A DNA stretch of 64,000 bases from the NCBI GenBank assembly GCA_047967505.1, contig CM106538.1; one strand, given 5' to 3'. Both the position numbers and the translations under genes were made by a program. The notes under the pieces were generated by a model. The model made no database searches. It was not told where the DNA came from and worked only from the letters and a program-made list of their open reading frames with translations. Within the stretch, counting starts at the first letter, position 1. Every line of letters starts with the position of its first letter. The DNA comes from Dipteris shenzhenensis (taxonomy: Eukaryota; Polypodiophyta; Polypodiopsida; Gleicheniales). Shown here in pieces: positions 58,450-64,000 of the stretch.

Positions 58450-59191
58450 CTTGATCATCTCAAATGTGTCACTTTGAATGTACAGGGTTTTGTGTGATGG
58501 TTGAAAATGGAAACTGGTCTGGCTGTATATAAGCCAATTGCAGTCTGATATAGTGGCTTTACAAGAGCATAATCAGCATATGTATGCTGGTAAATCTAGA
58601 CATTTTGCTAGTTATGACATTTTCTATGCTGGAAAGCACTCTTTCTCTGGGTAGCCCTTTTGGTTAAGCATGATCTTCAGCCTATTGTGGCCTTCAATGA
58701 TCACCATGGTCAATGGATGATCATACAATGCCTTGTTTAAGGTGACGTCTTTGAATTTGCATCAGTATATGCTTCTCAATCTTCCGGGAATCGAGCTTTG
58801 ATTTGGGATGCTATGCACAAATATCCCTGGCAGCATTATGCTTTTATCTGTGGTGATCTCAATAATGCCCCACAACTGGGAGATAATACCTCAGGCCACA
58901 CTCACATGTTAGCTTTTGAAAAGCAAGCATGCTCTGATTTTTTGCTTCAGTTGTGTCTGGTTGATCTCTGGAAGGAATTGCAGCCCATGCTTCCGAGATA
59001 TACCTTTTAGCATAATGCTCAATCTTTATATCAGGCACGCTTGGACAGATGGTATCGGATTGATTCATAGCATTCTAAGATTGTGAAGCATGCCAAATAC
59101 ACTTGTCAAGAGTTTGACTGAACTCAGTCATCTTCGGCCTGTCTTCAGAAGAAAGCATGCTATTATGTCATACTAAATTCTGTCTCCAATC
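58450..59191 (+). pseudogene. LINE endonuclease (EEP) domain
   Basis: CVTLNVQGF opens the domain (LNVxGL is the usual first motif), then DIVALQEHNQH with the catalytic Glu, and FICGDLNNAPQLGD (GDxN motif) in the open frame 58798-59010. The final SDH-like region is decayed. Several stops. The domain would nick target DNA. Confidence 0.83.
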
Positions 59192-59206
59192 GAATGATCA
59201 AAGAAA
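59192..59206. repeat. PLE-2 target site duplication, left
   Basis: GAATGATCAAAGAAA, repeated at 60187-60201. Confidence 0.87.
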
Positions 59207-59388
59207 TATACCTTTGTAAGACTAGAATAAGTCCAATCATACAAATTTAGAATTTTTGTTGTTCTAAAGATCAAAAATCTACAAAGAAAATAAAAGAGAA
59301 AATGAAAGAGAAGAAAAAGAGGTAAACAATAACTTTTATGAAAAACAAAAGGAAGACATACTTAGCAAGCAAAGCAACACTTATGTCG

Positions 59389-59463
59389 TCATCAGTGCCC
59401 AAGCATAAGCAGCTATACTGGGTTTCTAAAGACCCGTGGAGTCTCTTGGGCAAACCCAGTGCT
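59389..59463 (-). ncRNA. Hammerhead-like structured RNA in PLE-2 3' UTR (tentative)
   Basis: Same arrangement as in PLE-1: CUGAUGA at 59395-59389, and ACUGGGUUU (59460-59452) pairing with AAACCCAGU (59425-59417) without mismatch, where PLE-1 has a G-U pair. The hairpin AGACUC-CAC-GGGUCU differs from PLE-1 only in the loop. Stems are kept while single bases change. Confidence 0.35.
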
Positions 59464-59586
59464 TACTAAAATACGTCAAATAAACAAAAGAGAATGAAAA
59501 CAAGAAATAAAGAAGAAACGAAGCAGGTGACTTAAGCAAAAATAAACAAGCAAGTCAAGAAACAAAAACTTCCAAAAAACTAGAAA

Positions 59587-59623
<37 letters not shown>

Positions 59624-59750
59624 TCTCTTATTTAAAACATGAAAAGCTAAATGGCCCTTTACACTTATGTCTCGTTTCTTCTACAAAGAGGCAAAAATAC
59701 ATTTCTAACTTAGAAAGCACAAGTATACTCAAACAAACTCTCTTTTGAAA

Positions 59751-60047
59751 CTAAAAGAAAAACGGGCTATTCAGCGCCCCGCTTTTTGTTTTCAGCTTAT
59801 GTTCAATCATTCTAAACAAACCTAAGGCCGAAACACCATAGATAAAAGACTTCATATCTAAAAATGTGTGAACTTTTTTCATTATTTTCCTTGGATTATA
59901 TCTCTTTTGTAATAGTAAAGTGATCAAATTACTACATTGAGTGATAAAAGACTCCTTAGTTGTACAAAGGCGGGAAAATCTATGGAATTGGGAAGAAATG
60001 ACTCCATATTTTGCCAAATCAGAAATGTTTGAGTCAATGTGAGGCAT
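59751..60047 (-). pseudogene. PLE-2 RT C-terminal remnant
   Basis: 98 codons starting at MPHIDSNISDLAKYGVISSQ, matching the last part of the PLE-1 protein with a few changes (HKLKTKSGALNS versus ELKLKTKSGELNS) and the same end. Upstream codons to 60186 also match. Without the RT core it cannot function. Confidence 0.88.
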
Positions 60048-60186
60048 TTTTATAATGTGTAAACCACTATATTCAAGTTGTTCACGTTTATCGTATATAT
60101 CAACCTCTAATCCTATGGTAGATTGAGAAAGTCTAAGATCTAAGAAAACACAAGAATCCCCTCTTGAAGTGCAGTTCAGTTCACAA

Positions 60187-60201
60187 GAATGATCAAAGAA
60201 A
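60187..60201. repeat. PLE-2 target site duplication, right
   Basis: GAATGATCAAAGAAA, second copy. Confidence 0.87.
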
Positions 60202-62098
60202 GCTTGCTAAATGGGAGACCCGATCTTGGCAAAGGGCTTTTTTCGATAAAGGTTGCTCTTCCAAGCAATTCTTTACAAGTTTGCATTACAAAAGACAAGC
60301 TGCCAATATTTGTCGGATCCGGATGCCTCATGGTTCTTGGTCCTCATCTCGCTCAAAGCTTGCTGCTTTTTGTGTGCAGCACTTTTCATCTCATTTTGGG
60401 CATGTGGACATTCTTTCTCCTCAGGTTGTGTCTGCCAGCCAGCTTCTTTTGCAACATGTCCATCCCATTCTCTCTTATGCTCAGACTTTGGAATTGGAAA
60501 TTCCTTTCAAATTCCTTTCACTGAAAGAGAATTGTCAAATGCTGTTCAATCCTGTGGCAGACGGAAATCTCCAAGATGGGATGGTCTCACTGTTGAATTT
60601 TTTCTTGCCTTCTGGGATATCCTCAAGCCTTCTTTGCTGCAAATGGTTAATTCAGCCTGGGAAAATCAGCAAAGGCCTGTGTCATGGAAAAAGGACTTGT
60701 TAAGCTCCTTCCAAAAAAGCAGCTATGTGATTCGCTCACTGATTTGAGACCAATAACGCTCATGCCAGTCATTTACAAAATCATAGCCAAAATGGTTGTT
60801 GATCGTATTAAAGGTTATTTGCATGATGGGTTGCATCCTTCGCAATATGGCTTCGTTCTCCATAGGCATATCACAAATAATATTGCCAATGCTTATATTG
60901 GGATTGAATATGCCAAATACACCCAACAGGATGTTCTACTCTTGCAGGTGGATATTACAAAAGCCATTGATACAGTTCAATGGGAATTCATCTCGCAAAC
61001 AATGCAAGCTTTGGGGTTTGGAACAAAAATGCAGTAGGTTCTTTACTGGCTTTACAGCTTGCATTCTTTCAAGAGATCTCTCTGATGAGTGCACTCTTCG
61101 TTGTTCGGTCCGTCAGGGATGTCCCCTTAGTGCTTTACCTTAGTGCTTTATTGTATGCCATTGCTACCCATCCTATGCTGCAATATATTGATCATCTCAT
61201 GGCTACAGGCTCCCTCCATGGTTTGGAATTAGATGCACATCGTAGCATAGTTGCTCAAGCCTATGCCGATGATTCTTTCTTTACCCCGAAGAATACGCAG
61301 AATGATCTTTTTGCTTTGATGCAGGCTCTCTGTGTTTATGGTTTGGCAGCTGGTCTTCATGTAAATTTTCAAAAGTCTAAGCTGCTCCCATTGCATTCTA
61401 AAGACTGGCATAGTCTTTTGTGGCCCGAGAAAATCATATCACCTACTCAGATTGTTCGTCATCTTGGTTACCCTTTGGGGTGGGGTCTCACTCGTCGTCA
61501 ACAAACTGATTGGGTGATGGTCAAGCTTCGGAAAAAGCTAGAGTATTGGAAATTGCCTTTGCATGTTCGGCTTCGGATAGTGCAATCCATCCTTGTGGCT
61601 TATATTCAATTTTATTTGCCTTTGATCATGTTCACCAAGGCAGATCTTGCTTCTTTCATGTCTGTCATTATGGAAATCTTCTGTCATTCCAAACATGGCA
61701 GAAAAAGTCTCAGGCTGCTTTTAGTGCATCAACTTTGTTCTCCTAAGATGCATAGTGGTTTGAACATCACGAATATCCACGTGCATATCCTTGCTCACAG
61801 GGGAAAAATGTTGCTGTAATTTCTGCAAGGTGATCAACCTTGGGCTCTTATGATTAGATCTCTGGTCACACTATCAGTGTTTCTGCCTTTGGTCACTGGC
61901 AAATCAATCTGCGATTTCTTATTTGGTTGCATCGATGGCACTTTGCCTGGCTGCCCTTTGGTCTCCAATTTGCTTCTTGATTGGAAGCACGTCCTCTCTC
62001 ATCTGGAATGGCATGGTCGACAATCTTTGCTGGGTAATTCTTTGCGAGCTGAAAGCATTTACTGGTTGACAGTTTTTCAGTCTCCACTGGCTTTATAA
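60202..62098 (+). pseudogene. LINE reverse transcriptase
   Basis: The linker KLAKWETRSWQRAFFDKGCS and SSKQFFTSLHYKRQAANI leads into RT: LVKLLPKKQLCDSLTDLRPI, TLMPVIYKIIAKMVVDRI (motif 1), LHPSQYGFVLHRHI, LQVDITKAIDTVQWEF (motif A; the usual DxxKAFD is DITKAID), CSVRQGCPLSAL (motif B) and QAYADDSFF (motif C, YADD intact). Then VNFQKSKLLPLH and VRHLGYPLGWGL. Spread over several frames (breaks near 60720, 61037 and 61130). Confidence 0.9.
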
Positions 62099-62553
62099 AA
62101 ACCTCGTTGTTCCTCCTTTGTTTCTTTTAAGGGCATCACTTCTGTTGCTAATGTTATTCATGATGATGGCTCTGTGCTACCTTTTCTCTGGCAGCTACAC
62201 GGTATGGCTTGGGCTCTCATTATCGTGCTTTGTGGCAACAAATTGCTTATATGCTTTCGCCTTTTGTTCTGATTCCTCCTTTGGAACTTTAGAACAGGTT
62301 GGAGGATTGAACTTTGACTTCCCCAGGGTCCTCTTCTCGCCCTTTGAGGCTATCTCAGATTACGATGCCTGTATTGTATAAAATCCTTTTGCCGCAACCT
62401 TGGGTTTCAGAAAAAGACAATTCTATTTGGCGAATGCATCGCCCATCCAAGTGGTGGAGAAAGAGATTATAGCAACTTTGGGCCTACAAAGATCCTCTTC
62501 AGCAACAGGTTTTCTTCTGTCGAGTGCTTCTTGGCATTTTTCCATCTCGATAG

Positions 62554-62966
62554 ATGTTGGCTCATAGACACATTGCTCCTACTCATTGCCACGGATGTTT
62601 GATTTCTCAGGAGACTATGCCTAATTTATTCTGGTTATGTCCATGTTCTTGTGGGGTTCTTGTGAGTTCATTGATCTTCTTCGGCAACGCCTACGAGCAA
62701 GATTCCCGACTATTCCTTTTGGGAAGTCTTTCTGGCTCTTTGGTTTTCATCCACCCAGACCGGAGTTTCATCTTTTCTTTGTTTGGGTTCGCTATTGGGC
62801 ACTCTGGACTTTATGGACAGACAGGAACTGTAAAGTCTTTGGTGATCCTGTATTTTCCTTGTTTGGCTTTTTTAAGCGTTCTCTGCAGCAATCCTTCTTT
62901 GATTGCTTGCAGACACGCTGCATAGATCATGATGTATATCTAGCATACACTGAGATTTTCAGCTGA
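62554..62966 (+). pseudogene. LINE ORF2 C-terminal zinc-binding domain (zf-RVT)
   Basis: HCHGCLISQETMPNLFWLCP gives the Cys/His cluster; after a frame change, RARFPTIPFGKSFWLFGFHP and VWVRYWALWTLWTDRNCKVF close the ORF at 62966. WTDRN is the typical W-x-x-R-N near the end of plant LINE ORF2. Confidence 0.8.
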
Positions 62967-63039
62967 TGTAATTTTGGATGCCTCGTTTGGAGGTCGCTAC
63001 TCTTGTAATATAATCAATCAAAGGTTTTCACTGAAAAAA

Positions 63040-63115
63040 GTGTGTGCGCATGGTGCACACACACGTGTGCGCACACACACACGTGCATACATACATATGT
63101 ATGTGTATATGTATA
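63040..63115. repeat. CA/TG and ATAC simple repeat
   Basis: GTGTGTGCGCATGG, (CA)n and (CATA)n words after the LINE end. Confidence 0.8.
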
Positions 63116-63263
63116 AGCACTCCACTACTGAATTCAATGTTGAATTCTCAGTTTTGGGAGATAGGTTAGATTTACTACATACATATGTATGTGTATATGT
63201 ATAAGCACTCCACTGCTGAATTCAATGTTGAATTCTCAGTTTTGGGAGATAGGTTAGATTTAC
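63088..63263. repeat. 88-bp tandem duplication, nearly identical
   Basis: Units 63088-63175 and 63176-63263 differ at one clear base (CCACTACTG versus CCACTGCTG). Each has TACATACATATGTATG and TGAATTCAATGTTGAATTC. Very young. Confidence 0.92.
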
Positions 63264-64000
63264 TACTAGTTGGCCCCTATATACCTAGATGAATCCAGGA
63301 ACATTCCCACACTCATCCTCTAAAAATACAACATAGTGCAGTTTCAATCTCACGATAGTCACTCATAAGATTGAAAACCATAAACTCAATCACCCATAGC
63401 AGGAACTATGACATCCCCATTGACGTCATCAACGCCCAACAGTGGGTGTAGACCATAGTATAAAAATATGCTCTATTGAGTTTCTGTCAGCACTCCGAAG
63501 GTGAAGGGCAGACTCAGCCATGACGAAGGCTGGTTGGCCCCTACACTAGGGCTGGTCAGCCTGTTTTGAGAGAGGAGGCAGCCTGCCCCACTCTCTCTTA
63601 TACATAGTGGCTGTTTGCCACTCTTCTGAAACCTCCATACAAGGCATGCAGGAGAGGAAAATCACCATCATTTGTATGATTCCATTGCTTTAGTTTTCCA
63701 GACTGGTCAATGATTGTCGTATGATATCTAGGGTAGCAAAGATTACATTCTATTGTATTTGGGAGACAAGACTGGTCAATGATTGTCATATGATATCTAG
63801 GACAACAAAGATTTTACAATTACAAGAAAAAGTTTCATTTCTCAACTCCTAACTCTTCTACATTATATATACTATGACACGTCAATTGACTCACAAGGAT
63901 TAAGACTTAACTCTTACGGAGTCACACCTTTGTGTTAGAAAATAGACAGCTGCTTGCTTAAGCCAACTCCCCACAGCAGAAGACTTGTTCTAAGGTTCAC
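63264..64000. other. No gene seen; short direct repeat
   Basis: GACTGGTCAATGATTGTC followed by TATGATATCTAGG occurs at 63701 and 63770 (69-bp spacing). Otherwise no feature was recognised. Confidence 0.5.

Larger units (their letters stand above)
59207..60186 (-). mobile_element. PLE-2, 5'-truncated Penelope-like copy inserted in the LINE
   Basis: 980 bp, minus strand, flanked by a 15-bp duplication. It begins (plus strand) with the same TATACCTTTGTAAGAC terminus as PLE-1 and follows it to a point equal to about 46316 of PLE-1. Only the 3' UTR and the last part of RT remain. About 4 percent different from PLE-1 by eye. The 3' UTR CT repeat is longer (59588-59629). Confidence 0.9.
57130..63020 (+). 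mobile_element. L1-like LINE, near full length, interrupted by PLE-2
   Basis: Order on the plus strand: ORF1 with a CCHC knuckle (57225-58402), EEP endonuclease (58450-59191), PLE-2 insert, RT (60202-61400), C-terminal zinc-binding domain (62554-62966). This is the layout of plant L1-type LINEs. Frame breaks occur throughout. About 4.9 kb without the insert. The exact ends and any poly(A) tail were not placed; simple CA/TG repeats lie at both flanks. Confidence 0.87.

Overview
This is plant nuclear DNA made mostly of transposable elements. The plant evidence is a complete four-exon sugar transport protein (STP-type) gene, two exons of the pre-mRNA cleavage factor CFIm25, plant-type Copia and Gypsy LTR retrotransposons with PBSs that match initiator-Met tRNA, hAT transposons and an L1-like LINE. 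The load of TEs, old decayed copies and long microsatellites suggests a large genome (fern, lycophyte or gymnosperm). The sequence does not settle which; a fern is my guess.

Layout. 1-4.4 kb: minus-strand Copia-1 with its 5' LTR, head-to-head with a plus-strand fragment of the same family. 5-7.7 kb: decayed hAT-1. 8-13 kb: a small foldback element, a long pyrimidine tract and a LINE fragment. 13.4-15.3 kb: the intact STP gene (minus strand). 16.5-18.6 kb: a CT microsatellite, a minisatellite-like array and a truncated Copia-1 LTR. 19.8-24.1 kb: an unrecognised reading frame, a histone-H3-like pseudogene and a Gypsy-3 pol relic. 24.6-26.1 kb: TA/CA and GA simple-sequence DNA. 27-30 kb: mostly unassigned, with an exact 90-bp duplication. 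30-37.6 kb: Copia-2 LTRs flanking Gypsy-2 gag and a Copia-2 pol relic. 37.6-51.2 kb: a four-level nest. 51-57 kb: direct repeats and the CFIm25 exons. 57-63 kb: a LINE split by a second Penelope-like element (PLE). 63-64 kb: short duplications.

The nest is the main result. A minus-strand LTR retrotransposon (element A) is split by hAT-2 (8-bp TSD TTCCCAAA). hAT-2's transposase is split just after its BED zinc finger by chromodomain Gypsy-1 (5-bp TSD AACAT). Gypsy-1's pol is split by PLE-1 (13-bp TSD). A 5'-truncated copy, PLE-2, sits in the LINE with a 15-bp TSD. PLE-1 has an uninterrupted 735-codon reverse transcriptase with a Cys-rich motif typical, as I recall it, of the permuted Naiad/Chlamys-type PLEs. 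Both copies share a structured 3' UTR containing the hammerhead-ribozyme core strings CUGAUGA and GAAA with two long helices, but in an order that fits none of the three classical hammerhead permutations. It is the best candidate here for something undescribed.

Only the STP gene looks complete and functional among host genes. CFIm25 is partly visible, its other exons presumably lying beyond long TE-filled introns. Nearly all TE coding regions carry stops, frameshifts or deletions; PLE-1 ORF is the exception.
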